From Bacteroidales bacterium (GTDB taxonomy: Bacteria > Bacteroidota > Bacteroidia > Bacteroidales > UBA932), in contig JAGAAU010000058.1 in the NCBI GenBank assembly GCA_017615135.1, forward strand, positions 1-16,261: DNA of 16,261 bases, written 5' to 3'. Shown here in pieces: positions 1-8,433 of the stretch (position 1 is the stretch's first letter; each line of letters begins with the position of its first letter). The notes beneath the pieces were generated by a model. That model had not been told where the DNA came from, did no database searches, and saw only the letters and a program-made list of their open reading frames with translations. A program made the translations under genes and the position numbers.

Positions 1-71
1 AGTGGGAGGGATAGGACCGAAGGTCCGTAGTTTCTCCGAACCGCAGCAGTCCCGGAACCCGTTATATAATT
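1..71. other. Short non-coding flank downstream of the leftward operon, with a small hairpin
   Basis: This is the region after the stop codon of the last leftward gene. It contains a perfect inverted repeat at 14-26 (GGACC, three-base loop, GGTCC). On the minus strand the hairpin is not followed by a run of T, so it is not a textbook intrinsic terminator, though it could be a transcript end or a piece of a larger structure cut by the window edge. The plus strand is open in one frame from base 2 to a TAA at 89-91, too little to call a gene. I recognise no known RNA here. Confidence 0.3.
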
Positions 72-2078
72 CTACAATCCGCGGGCTTTAAGGAAAGCCT
101 TTTGGTCTGGCTTGCGGCCGGCAAAGGACTCGAAGAGCGTCATAGGCTCTTCGGAACCGCCCTTCTGCAGGAAGGTCTCCTTGAAACTGCGGGCGAGCTC
201 AGGATTCCAGACGTTTCCGGAAGCCTCGAAGATGCTGAACGCATCCTTGTCCAGGACTTCCGCCCAAAGGTATCCGTAATAACCCGCATTGTATCCGCTG
301 GAGAAAATATGATTGAAGTAGGTGGTGCGGTAGCGGGGCGCAATTTCAGGAATCAGGCCCATCTCTGCGCACACCTTGGCTTCAAAGGCATCTATCCAGG
401 CGGCCGGATCGTCGAAAGCCTCGTCCGGAATCTCCGAAAGTTCGTGCCACTTCATGTCCAGAATCGACGCAGCACAAAGCTCGGAGGTCATAAAGCCCTG
501 ATTGAACTTGAGTGCATTGTTGATTTTCTCCACCAGCTCCGCAGGAATCACCTCGCCCTGTGCGTTGCAGGCATAATCGGCCAGCAACTCGGGCTGGAAG
601 GCCCAGTTTTCATTGAACTGCGAGAGCATCTCCACATAATCGCGTTTCACGTTAGTGCCGCTCACACCTTTATAATGGCAGCGGGTAAGAAGCCCGTGCA
701 GGGCATGTCCGAACTCGTGGAATACGGTCTGAATCTCGTCCACGGAGAGATTTTCGTGGAGATTGCCTACATTCACTATTATAGGACGGACATCCGTTCC
801 ATCCGGAGTAACGTACTGCTCGCGCACATTGTTCATCCAGGCGCCGCCCCTCTTGCTTTCGCGCGGGAAATAATCGGTGGTGAAAATGCCGGCCAGAGTT
901 CCATCTGAATCTATAATCTTATAGGTAGCAACCTCGGGATTATAGACAGGCACCCCGTCTATGCGCTCGGCCTTTATGCCATAGAGTTTCTCGGCGGCCA
1001 GGAAAATACCCTTCACTACGTTGTCTATCTGGAAATAGGGCTTTACCTGCTCCTCGTCCAGATCGTAACGGGCCTTGCGGACTTTCTCGGAATAATACCA
1101 CCAGTCCCAGGGCTGTATAGTGCTGCCTGCAGGAAGTTTGCCGGCGCGGATATCTTCATCCATAAGGGCCTGCATATCTGCAAGTTCCTCACGGGCACGG
1201 GCGGTCGCGGCAGACATTACCGGTGCGAGGAAAGCATCCACGGTAGCGGCGTCGCCGGCCATCTTAACCGCCAGCTCGTATGCAGCCGGAGTATCGAATC
1301 CAAGCAGATTGGCCCTGCGGATGCGGAGCCGCATTACCTCGAGGGCCAGACGAGCATTGTCGTTGTCGTTTCCGCGATGGCCGCGGGAAGTATAGAACTC
1401 ATTGTAGCGCCGGCGGAGTTCCCGATCTTCGGTAGTAGTCATCTCGTCCGGATAGGCGCTGACGCTGAAGCCGAATTCCTCGCGGAAAGCATTGGATTCC
1501 GCAAGAATATTGTTGCCTATCTTCTGCGTCTTGAGGGAAAGCTCGGAATTGATTTCCTGCAGTTCCGCCTGGGCTTCCGCATCAAGGCCTACACCGTTAC
1601 GCTCAAAGGATTCATACAAGCCCTTCAGGAGCATCTGCTGCTCACGGTCAAGGGATTCGCGCTCTCCGTTCCAAACGGCGGCCACTCTCTCGTACAAAGC
1701 TTTATTGAAGCTGATGGCGTCTGAATGGGCGCTGAGAAGAGGAAGGGCTTCCTCAACCACGGCGTCCAGCGCATCGCTGCGGTCTGTTTCGTGCAGATTG
1801 AAGAGCACACCCGAAACCTTACCGAGCAGCGCTCCGCTACGGTCCAGGGCAGCCACAGTATTCTCAAAAGTGGCGGCTTCAGGGTTGGAAACTATAGCCT
1901 CAACTTCAGCGTTCTGCTGCTTCATGCCTTCCTTCAATGCGGGAAGATAATCTGCAACACGAATCTTTTCAAAAGGAGGAATGCCATACGGGGTATCCCA
2001 CTCTTCAAAGAAAGGATTCACCCGGGTACACGATGCCATAAGCAGTAGGGCAAACGGAAGGACTAAATACTTTTTCAT
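72..2078 (-). CDS. M3-family zinc metallopeptidase (peptidyl-dipeptidase Dcp / oligopeptidase type), predicted lipoprotein
   Basis: A 668-residue zinc peptidase, about the usual length for the M3 family (E. coli Dcp and OpdA are near 680). The zinc motif HEFGH is at residues 454-458. The third ligand is Glu483 in RDYVEMLSQ, 29 residues after the first His, the spacing seen in thimet oligopeptidase. The substrate-side signature HIFSSGYNAGYYGYLW lies near residues 590-605. The usual E-F/L-P-S-Q segment reads E-M-L-S-Q here, so its proline is replaced. Residues 1-17 form a lipoprotein signal (MASC, lipidated Cys17). The residues after Cys17 (TRVNP) lack the acidic surface-export pattern, so I infer an inner-leaflet, periplasm-facing protein. 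M3 enzymes cleave short peptides. I cannot separate dipeptidyl-carboxypeptidase from endo-oligopeptidase activity by eye. The ATG overlaps the TGA of the upstream DUF5689 gene (ATGA, 2075-2078), which implies translational coupling as the last gene of the operon. Confidence 0.93.
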   Translation of the reverse strand: MKKYLVLPFALLLMASCTRVNPFFEEWDTPYGIPPFEKIRVADYLPALKEGMKQQNAEVEAIVSNPEAATFENTVAALDRSGALLGKVSGVLFNLHETDRSDALDAVVEEALPLLSAHSDAISFNKALYERVAAVWNGERESLDREQQMLLKGLYESFERNGVGLDAEAQAELQEINSELSLKTQKIGNNILAESNAFREEFGFSVSAYPDEMTTTEDRELRRRYNEFYTSRGHRGNDNDNARLALEVMRLRIRRANLLGFDTPAAYELAVKMAGDAATVDAFLAPVMSAATARAREELADMQALMDEDIRAGKLPAGSTIQPWDWWYYSEKVRKARYDLDEEQVKPYFQIDNVVKGIFLAAEKLYGIKAERIDGVPVYNPEVATYKIIDSDGTLAGIFTTDYFPRESKRGGAWMNNVREQYVTPDGTDVRPIIVNVGNLHENLSVDEIQTVFHEFGHALHGLLTRCHYKGVSGTNVKRDYVEMLSQFNENWAFQPELLADYACNAQGEVIPAELVEKINNALKFNQGFMTSELCAASILDMKWHELSEIPDEAFDDPAAWIDAFEAKVCAEMGLIPEIAPRYRTTYFNHIFSSGYNAGYYGYLWAEVLDKDAFSIFEASGNVWNPELARSFKETFLQKGGSEEPMTLFESFAGRKPDQKAFLKARGL

Positions 2079-3184
2079 TTGTAAACTTTTTCTCCGGTAT
2101 TGGAATATACCCAGTCGTCCGGGGAATTGACCACCAGCTGGAGGCTTCCCTGATAGATAGTAAGGATACCGGTCATATCCAGGGCGCGAGTACCGGCGAG
2201 CACATCCGCGGGGATTTCATAATCAGCGAACTTGCAGAAACCGCTGGTACGGACCTGAATCTCCGTACGCTGGCCCTCAAAGTACTGGCTCACGCTGTAA
2301 GCGGCCTTCTCCACGTTGGGATAGGAGCCGTCTCCGCGGAAGTCTGCGAGAGTCTGCCCGGTAAAGGTGTTGCCACTGCCAACCTTGCAGTCGTCCCATA
2401 GCCCGGCCTTGAGGTATTCGGCCATTTTCTGCTTGGACATTGCCCAGGTGGTAATACCATGAGTTTTAGAGGCACCGTTGGTATCGGAAAGGAACACCCT
2501 GTTGGTGTACTGGGTCTTGTCTTTGGTGGAATCCAGATAGAGCAGCACAAAGTTCTGCTGCTTATAGGTCATGTTCTTGATTGTCACCAACTTGCCTAGA
2601 TAGGGATTGGTAGACTGGTTGTCAGACTTACCGGGCATCATGGCCGCAGTCAGCTCGATGGGCTCCGGCACCTCCGCATAGGCTCCCCTGGTTATGTGAT
2701 AATCTACGAGGAGAGGGGCTTCGATGTAAGAGGTCTCATACTGGCCAGTAGGGTCGTTGAACCCTATCTGAACCATACCCATACCGCCGTAATTGCCGGT
2801 CTTGTAGCCGTACATACCCACACACAGGTCTCTGAGGTTTACATAAACCCACTGTCCCAGACGATATTCGTTATAGAGGGCGTTGCGGCCGACCTTGATT
2901 TCTATTCCGCCGGTCTCGTCCTGCATATAGAAACTCTTGTAGAAGTTTCCGGGCTGGTCTGTGGTAACCACCTGTCCTCCAATTATTATGTCCTTTGTAA
3001 CCTGGAAGGGCTGGGTAACGTTGTACATCGCACAAACCTCCTTGATGGTATGCGTGGGCGTGAGAGTCTTCTGCTCGTATTTGTTGTAATTCAGGTCAGA
3101 CTCTATGTAAAGGGGCTCTATGTCGCAGGATGCGAAAGACAGCGCGGCGACAAGGGCGAGGCAGATTGAATATATCTTTTTCAT
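2075..3184 (-). CDS. DUF5689 (OB-fold-like) lipoprotein
   Basis: A 369-residue predicted lipoprotein. The signal ends in FASC with lipidated Cys20, followed by DIEP, which puts acids at +2 and +4 and is weakly compatible with surface export. Residues about 45-265 resemble the DUF5689 family: a region beginning DIIIGGQVVTTDQPGNFYKS, then MQDETGGIEIKVG, then a LGQWVYVNLRDL strand, as in OB-fold-like domains of Bacteroidota surface lipoproteins. A second small beta domain (about 300-360, ending in a SLQLVVNSPDDW segment) closes the protein. The molecular function of the family is not established. OB-like folds often bind nucleic acid or sugars, so a ligand-binding role for the TonB-dependent receptor encoded 12 nt upstream is inferred. 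No SusD-like gene is present, so this protein may serve as that receptor's lipoprotein partner. Confidence 0.85.
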   Translation of the reverse strand: MKKIYSICLALVAALSFASCDIEPLYIESDLNYNKYEQKTLTPTHTIKEVCAMYNVTQPFQVTKDIIIGGQVVTTDQPGNFYKSFYMQDETGGIEIKVGRNALYNEYRLGQWVYVNLRDLCVGMYGYKTGNYGGMGMVQIGFNDPTGQYETSYIEAPLLVDYHITRGAYAEVPEPIELTAAMMPGKSDNQSTNPYLGKLVTIKNMTYKQQNFVLLYLDSTKDKTQYTNRVFLSDTNGASKTHGITTWAMSKQKMAEYLKAGLWDDCKVGSGNTFTGQTLADFRGDGSYPNVEKAAYSVSQYFEGQRTEIQVRTSGFCKFADYEIPADVLAGTRALDMTGILTIYQGSLQLVVNSPDDWVYSNTGEKVYK

Positions 3185-3196
3185 TGCTGGCTTCTT

Positions 3197-6136
3197 TTAG
3201 AATCTGAAATAAACATTCAACATATAATTGATTCCGGGCATATAGAAATACTTGGAATCGAAGCGGTAGTAACGGTCCTTGGCGGTGCTGGAGATAAGAC
3301 GCGTCTGCTCGTAGCCGCCGGTCTTGACTCCACGGTTGTTCAGGATGTTGTTTACGCTGAGCGAGAATCCTATCTGACGGTTCTTGACAAACCAGCTCTT
3401 ACCAACGCTGGCATTCAGCAGGAAGGCGGGGTCGAAGCGCTCCTGCGCGGTCATCTCACGGATGATGCCGGGATTGCTCTCGGAACCGCGGCAGGCAAAG
3501 CTGGTACGATACAGAGGGTTCATATCCAGATAAGACCAGTCGAAATACTGACCGTTCACTTCAATATACCAGTACTTGATGGTATAGTTGAGGGCAATCT
3601 CGGCGGCGAGCTGAGGGCTGCCTGCAACATGGTGCCTGTCGTATCCGGTTATAATGAAGTTGCCTTCAATGTCGCGGTCGTAGATGGGCATACCCTCGGC
3701 GGTGTAGCCTGCAATCTTGAACTGGGGAGTCTTGTCCCACCAGGTAACGTCCTCATCGCGGATGACCTCGGCGCTGTTGTCTATGGTCTGCGTCATATGG
3801 GGCGTGCTGGTATAGACGTGCTGCCCAAGGCTGAGGACACCGGAAATGCTGAGTCCCTGCACTGGCAGAGGCACGCTGACTCCGAGTTCCAGACCAAGAT
3901 GGCGCTGGCTGATGCCGGTCATTGCGAAGTTGGTGAAGGAGTTCTGGGAATCGTCATAGAAGCTCATAACGTCGGACTGGTCCCAGATATTGGTGTAGTA
4001 GAGACTCAGCTTGGCGCTGTAGCCGTTGGTGCTGAGCTGATAGTTGATGTCCGTAGAGAAGGTCTTCTTGGTGGTGAGACCCTTCACGAGGGTGTTGCGA
4101 GTACGGGGCGAGATGAAAGCCTCGTTAAAGGTGGGGGCGTCGTTGAAGAAGCCCGCATTGGCCCAAATCCTGTGTCCGCCCACGAAGGAATATCCTGCGG
4201 AGGCCTTGGCCGAATAGACGAAGAACCTGCTGACCTCCGATTTACCCTTGGAGCTTACCACCTTGCCGTCTGCATCGCGGGTGGTGAGGTTCACCCCGTC
4301 AATGACAATGTCGCGGCCGTAATCGTCCGTTCCGGCAAAGAGTCCCTTGCGCACAAGGCCTTCACGCCAGAAAGCGTCGTAACCGGCGGAAACGCCCAGG
4401 TTGGCAAAGAAATTCCCCTTCACAAAGTTGCAGTTGGCCCAGAGATTGGCGCGACGCACCTGCGCGAGGTAGTCGTAACCGTACTTGCCGCCTTTCACCA
4501 CCTTCTCGGCCTCTCCGTGATTCACCCAGTAATCCAGGTCGTTCTGAATCTTAGCCTCGGAAATCGCAAAATCGCGCTCGGCAAAGGAGTCTATGTTAAG
4601 GAAGTACTGGCCGCCCAGAAGGTCCGCCATCTTCTTGTAGTTCTCGGTGCGGTTCCACCTGAAAGTGAGGCCCGCAGTGAGGGTGAACGGATCAGAAATG
4701 CGCCATTTGATGCGCTCAGACAGGTTTATGTCATTCTGGTCTACATGACGCTCTTCCTGTGCATATTTGCTGCGGCCGTCGGCGTTGTTGGCATTTACGT
4801 TATAGAGACGGTCCCAGTCCAGATGACGGTATTTCTCGTATTCGCTGCCGGAGGCGGTCCAGGCGTAGCGCATCCATTCGGCCTTCTCGGGGTTATCGCG
4901 CGCAATATCCTCTTCTTCGATGTAGGCGAAGCTTGGCAGGTTGCGGTAATAATCCGGACGGGGGTCCTGGGCATCGTACCAGTCGAGTGCGGTATAACCG
5001 TTGAGACCGGTGCGCCAGAGCAGGGTTGTGGAGGAGGAGAACTTGTCTGAAGGAGTGAAGTCGTACTTCAGCACCGTGATAGGCTCGAAGGTCTTACGCA
5101 TACGGGAGTTGCGCCTCTTGCCGTTCTGGTATCCCCAGTTGGAGTTATACATATTGTCGCCCATCAGGTCATATACCTCCTGGGTGGATGCATTCTGGGT
5201 TCCGCGCATACCCGGAGTGGCAAAGTGGAAGAGAGCCAGCGAATGCTCGTCTCCAAACTTTTTCTCAACTCCCAGATAATATGCGAGCGAACGGTAGAAC
5301 ACTCCCTGCACCCAGTCGTTGTTGCCGAAACGGGCCGATGCGCTGAAGGCGTAGCTCCAGCCGTCGTCCCTCTGCCCGGATGCATAGGTGAGCATCAGGC
5401 GCATGCGATACATCGCGCTGTTGGTGAGAACGCTGGCGCGAAGGCCCTTACGCATGTTGGACGGATTACCATAAATGTTGGTAACTCCGTTATAGCCGCC
5501 CAGAGCATAATCGGAAGCCTCCAGGGAATTGCTGGTAGCCTTGCTGCGGGTAACCTCGTTGAGGCCGGACCACAGAGACCAGGGCGAATAGCCGGTAATG
5601 GCGTCGTTGAGCTTGACTCCGCCCAGCAGCACATCCTGAGTCTCGGAATTGTATCCACGATTCTTGAAACGTACGCTGCTGAAGCTGTACCCCACTATAT
5701 TTGAGTACACATCATTGGAAAACAGCACGGTGGGAGAATCGGAATAACCGGTGTCTGCAAGATCGAACTCTGCAAAGTCAGAACTGTCTTCATTCAGGTC
5801 CTTGGCTTTGGTGGGACTGAGGCTTATGTTGAACAGATCCCTGACTCCGCCGCTGATGGCGATGTTCACCTGCGCGGAAAGATAGCCGGGGGCCGATACC
5901 AGAAGGGTCCAGTTGCCATCTTCGTATCCGCTGAAATAGAAACGACCGTCGGCATCGGCGGAAATGGTCGCGGCCGGCTTGCCGTCCCTGATAATCTCAA
6001 TGCTGGCATTTGCAACCGGGCTGCGGTCTGCACGGTCGATGACCGTTCCCTTCGCCCCGTCCTCCGGCGCCTGGGCCGAAATCGGCAGCAGCGCGGCCAG
6101 AAGGGTTATTGTGGTTAGAATAGCTTTTTTGAACAT
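3197..6136 (-). CDS. TonB-dependent receptor-like outer-membrane protein with carboxypeptidase-regulatory-like N-terminus
   Basis: A 979-residue predicted outer-membrane beta-barrel. The Sec signal peptide has a likely cleavage after ISA (Ala21). Residues about 27-108 form a carboxypeptidase-regulatory-like (Ig-like) domain, with the typical GTVIDRADRSPVANASI start and a DADGRFYFSGYEDGNW turn. Residues about 130-225 are plug-like (FKNRGYNSETQDVLLGG, then NEVTRSKATSN). The rest is barrel with alternating aromatic strands, ending in MLNVYFRF with a C-terminal Phe as expected for BAM-inserted barrels. It lacks a recognisable SusC-type signature and has no SusD neighbour. TonB-dependent receptors import large or scarce substrates across the outer membrane. 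The substrate here is inferred from the upstream nucleases. The start codon lies one base after the TAG of the EEP gene, which argues for cotranscription. Confidence 0.9.
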   Translation of the reverse strand: MFKKAILTTITLLAALLPISAQAPEDGAKGTVIDRADRSPVANASIEIIRDGKPAATISADADGRFYFSGYEDGNWTLLVSAPGYLSAQVNIAISGGVRDLFNISLSPTKAKDLNEDSSDFAEFDLADTGYSDSPTVLFSNDVYSNIVGYSFSSVRFKNRGYNSETQDVLLGGVKLNDAITGYSPWSLWSGLNEVTRSKATSNSLEASDYALGGYNGVTNIYGNPSNMRKGLRASVLTNSAMYRMRLMLTYASGQRDDGWSYAFSASARFGNNDWVQGVFYRSLAYYLGVEKKFGDEHSLALFHFATPGMRGTQNASTQEVYDLMGDNMYNSNWGYQNGKRRNSRMRKTFEPITVLKYDFTPSDKFSSSTTLLWRTGLNGYTALDWYDAQDPRPDYYRNLPSFAYIEEEDIARDNPEKAEWMRYAWTASGSEYEKYRHLDWDRLYNVNANNADGRSKYAQEERHVDQNDINLSERIKWRISDPFTLTAGLTFRWNRTENYKKMADLLGGQYFLNIDSFAERDFAISEAKIQNDLDYWVNHGEAEKVVKGGKYGYDYLAQVRRANLWANCNFVKGNFFANLGVSAGYDAFWREGLVRKGLFAGTDDYGRDIVIDGVNLTTRDADGKVVSSKGKSEVSRFFVYSAKASAGYSFVGGHRIWANAGFFNDAPTFNEAFISPRTRNTLVKGLTTKKTFSTDINYQLSTNGYSAKLSLYYTNIWDQSDVMSFYDDSQNSFTNFAMTGISQRHLGLELGVSVPLPVQGLSISGVLSLGQHVYTSTPHMTQTIDNSAEVIRDEDVTWWDKTPQFKIAGYTAEGMPIYDRDIEGNFIITGYDRHHVAGSPQLAAEIALNYTIKYWYIEVNGQYFDWSYLDMNPLYRTSFACRGSESNPGIIREMTAQERFDPAFLLNASVGKSWFVKNRQIGFSLSVNNILNNRGVKTGGYEQTRLISSTAKDRYYRFDSKYFYMPGINYMLNVYFRF

Positions 6137-6137
6137 A

Positions 6138-7235
6138 CTACTTTCCTACTATAATGTATGTGGGATAATGGTCTGAGTAACCTCCGATGAACGCACCTCC
6201 GGAGAATGTGCGGAAAGGAGTGCCCTTGTACTGGCCTTCCTGAGTGGTCATGAAGGGTTTCTGGAAAACCCTGCCGTAGAACTGCTTCTTGCCCTGTTTT
6301 ACTATAGGGAGAAGCCTCAGGGTGCCCTCGGGAGCCTCAACGAGATTGTAGTTCACCAGTTCCTGGTCGAAGATGCTCCACACACCGCGATAGGCAAGTG
6401 TGCCGTAACCGGCATCGAGCATAGACCAGTATGGATTGTAGAAATCGTCTTTGCCGAGACCTTCTATGTCTTTCTTTCCGTGAAGATATTCAGCCATACT
6501 TTCATTGAAGGGGTCGTCGTTCATATCGCCCATCACTACTATCTTTATTCCGGGATACTGCTCTTCGAGCGCCTTTGCGTGCTGATAGATGATTTCGGCC
6601 CCGCGCGAACGCAGGTCGGCCCCCTTGCCGCCGATTCTCGAGGGCAGGTGGGTTACATAGAAGGCGAACATCTCCCCGGCGATATTGCCGCGAACCATCA
6701 GCACGTCCCTGGTGCGGAAATTCTCCTGCTCCTCCGGCGAAAGGGTGATGGCAACCGAAGTACCTTCGAAAGTATAGGGTATGGAGACACTTTCGATGTA
6801 CTCGAACACATCGGGACGATACAGCAGCGCGCAGTCTACACCGCGGCGGTCCGGACCGTCGTAATGCACTATCTGGAAGTTGGCGTCGAGAATCTGGGGA
6901 TCGCTCACAAGGTCGTCTATAACCCTGCGGTTCTCTATCTCGCTTATTCCGAGAATGGCATGGTAGCGGCGGTTTTCCTTCTCCATGGCCTTGATAACCC
7001 TGGCCATATTGGACAGTTTCTTCTGATACTTGGCCTCCGTCCAGTTGTTGGAACCTTCCGGCAGGAACTGATAATCGTTCTTACCTTCGTCGTGAACGGT
7101 GTCGAAGAGGTTTTCAAGATTGTAGAAACCAATCACATAGCTCTGTCTTACCTTTTGCGCCGACGCCTGGAATCCGGAGGACAACAGGAGTACGACGGGG
7201 AGCAGAAGCAACGCATGCAGCAGTTTTCTTTTCAT
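6138..7235 (-). CDS. Exported endonuclease/exonuclease/phosphatase (EEP) family protein
   Basis: A 365-residue enzyme of the DNase I/exonuclease III-like EEP fold. The family's catalytic blocks appear in order: YNLENLFD with Asn39, GISEIEN with metal-ligand Glu99, a YDGPDRRGVD strand, THLPSR with His196, MGDMNDDP with Asp237 and Asn239, and C-terminal SDHYP with Asp355-His356. All expected active-site residues look intact. EEP enzymes are metal-dependent phosphodiesterases or phosphatases; this family includes DNases and other phosphoesterases, so nuclease activity is likely but not proven. The N-terminus is a Sec signal with probable cleavage after ASA (Ala26). There is no lipobox, so unlike its neighbours the protein should be soluble in the periplasm. 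It lies 8 nt after the non-specific endonuclease gene and 1 nt before the receptor gene, so the two nucleases and the receptor are probably made together. Confidence 0.93.
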   Translation of the reverse strand: MKRKLLHALLLLPVVLLLSSGFQASAQKVRQSYVIGFYNLENLFDTVHDEGKNDYQFLPEGSNNWTEAKYQKKLSNMARVIKAMEKENRRYHAILGISEIENRRVIDDLVSDPQILDANFQIVHYDGPDRRGVDCALLYRPDVFEYIESVSIPYTFEGTSVAITLSPEEQENFRTRDVLMVRGNIAGEMFAFYVTHLPSRIGGKGADLRSRGAEIIYQHAKALEEQYPGIKIVVMGDMNDDPFNESMAEYLHGKKDIEGLGKDDFYNPYWSMLDAGYGTLAYRGVWSIFDQELVNYNLVEAPEGTLRLLPIVKQGKKQFYGRVFQKPFMTTQEGQYKGTPFRTFSGGAFIGGYSDHYPTYIIVGK

Positions 7236-7243
7236 TGCGTAGT

Positions 7244-8428
7244 TTAATTAGACGCCCACCAGGGGTCGTATGTAGATTCGGTCTTGTCGGCGAAGGTCAC
7301 GCCTATTGCAGAGGGCAGATTTACGAAGAAATCCATGCCGAGCTTTTCTTCAATGGCGTCGATGGTCATCGCCTGTGTCATAATTGTGGTCTTGTTGTCG
7401 GTATAGTCTGTCCTGTGTTCGAAGTAGAAGGCTATACCGGTATAGCCGCCAGTAGAATTGGTATACCCTATCGTGCCGTTGCGCTTATATCCGAGCAGAA
7501 CCTTATAGTACCCGACCGGAATGGTGACTTGCTTGCCTCTGTTGTCCAGGGCATAATCCACCGCCCCTTCGAGGTCCGCGCCCGTAACCACATAGAGCGT
7601 ATCGAACTGATAGGACCAGCTGCGCACCATCCCCTCCAGGGTTGCCCATATATTCTGATTGAATCTGGACATCTGGGGAGTCATATTTGTGCCATAGAAG
7701 GTAGTTTCATTGACGCCGGCTCCAAGGCGGTCTGCCGAAGGAAGCTGATGTCCGCGGTCTATGGACACGGTTGAACTGCCCTTCTTGAACCCGCTGTAAA
7801 GCGTCGGCTGATATTTCTCCGGAACCTTGGGGTCCAGCCCCCAGACATCGGTGCGCGAACCGCTGCCGGCCAAAGTCTTGTTCAGAGGATAGGCCACCCA
7901 GATGGAAACCAGCGCCGCCGGATCCAGATAAAAGGAATAGTTGCGGCCGCTATAGCTTCCCACGGTCATGTCGTGAGTGAAGAAATAACAGGAGGGATTA
8001 TTGAGCGCAGGAAGTTCCATCCATGCGCCCGGAGTATCCGGCTTCAGGTCTGTAACGGCAGAGGCGTTCTTTGTTTCCTGGGTAAAGATCGCCTGTACGG
8101 AAGACTTGCTCCCCTTCAGGGTAAAGATTACGCTTCGGTTTTCGGCGGCGGCATTCGCGGTCCAGGTGAAGACAATCCCTTTGACCGACCCGGAACCGGA
8201 GGTCTGGGAAAGCTCTCCCCAGGCATTACCGCCCCAGTCGGAAGTAATGGTCCAATCGTTGGTTGCAGTTACGGAAACGAACTGCGAGCCGGCGGCACTG
8301 CCTGCCTGGATTATCGGGATATTCAAAGCGAGCAGTTCCTGTACCGTCCCGTCGTCGGGAACAGTACAGGAAAGCATCGACATTGCGGCAATCGTCGCTG
8401 CCGCCAGAAGAACCAATCTGGGTTTCAC
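7244..8428 (-). CDS. BACON-domain DNA/RNA non-specific endonuclease, lipoprotein (GTG start)
   Basis: A 394-residue nuclease of the beta-beta-alpha-metal (NucA/Serratia nuclease) family, which cuts single- and double-stranded DNA and RNA. The catalytic motif DRGH is at residues 224-227 (His227 general base). Asn248, the metal ligand Asn257 and Glu265 align with Asn110, Asn119 and Glu127 of Serratia nuclease at identical spacing. Residues about 28-118 form a BACON-type Ig-like domain, which usually mediates adhesion to surfaces or glycans, so the nuclease is displayed on an adhesive stalk. The signal ends MLSC with lipidated Cys21, followed by TVPDD, whose acids are compatible with surface export. 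The start is GTG. No nearby in-frame ATG precedes it, and the first internal ATG (Met16) would destroy the signal peptide. It begins 5 nt after the stop of the preceding gene in the operon. Confidence 0.94.
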   Translation of the reverse strand: MKPRLVLLAAATIAAMSMLSCTVPDDGTVQELLALNIPIIQAGSAAGSQFVSVTATNDWTITSDWGGNAWGELSQTSGSGSVKGIVFTWTANAAAENRSVIFTLKGSKSSVQAIFTQETKNASAVTDLKPDTPGAWMELPALNNPSCYFFTHDMTVGSYSGRNYSFYLDPAALVSIWVAYPLNKTLAGSGSRTDVWGLDPKVPEKYQPTLYSGFKKGSSTVSIDRGHQLPSADRLGAGVNETTFYGTNMTPQMSRFNQNIWATLEGMVRSWSYQFDTLYVVTGADLEGAVDYALDNRGKQVTIPVGYYKVLLGYKRNGTIGYTNSTGGYTGIAFYFEHRTDYTDNKTTIMTQAMTIDAIEEKLGMDFFVNLPSAIGVTFADKTESTYDPWWASN

Positions 8429-8433
8429 AGATT

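Noticed and set aside
102..908. A 268-codon plus-strand open frame opposite the M3 peptidase
   Set aside because: It is antisense to the region encoding the HEFGH zinc motif and the C-terminal M3 signature; its own translation shows no known fold or signal.
3629..5050. A 473-codon open frame on the plus strand opposite the TonB-dependent receptor
   Set aside because: It lies wholly antisense to a well-supported receptor, has no recognisable domain, and is explained by GC-rich third positions in the real gene.
6480..7774. Plus-strand open frames opposite the EEP and nuclease genes (6480-7247 and 7235-7774)
   Set aside because: Both minus-strand genes carry intact catalytic motifs throughout these positions; the opposite frames have none.
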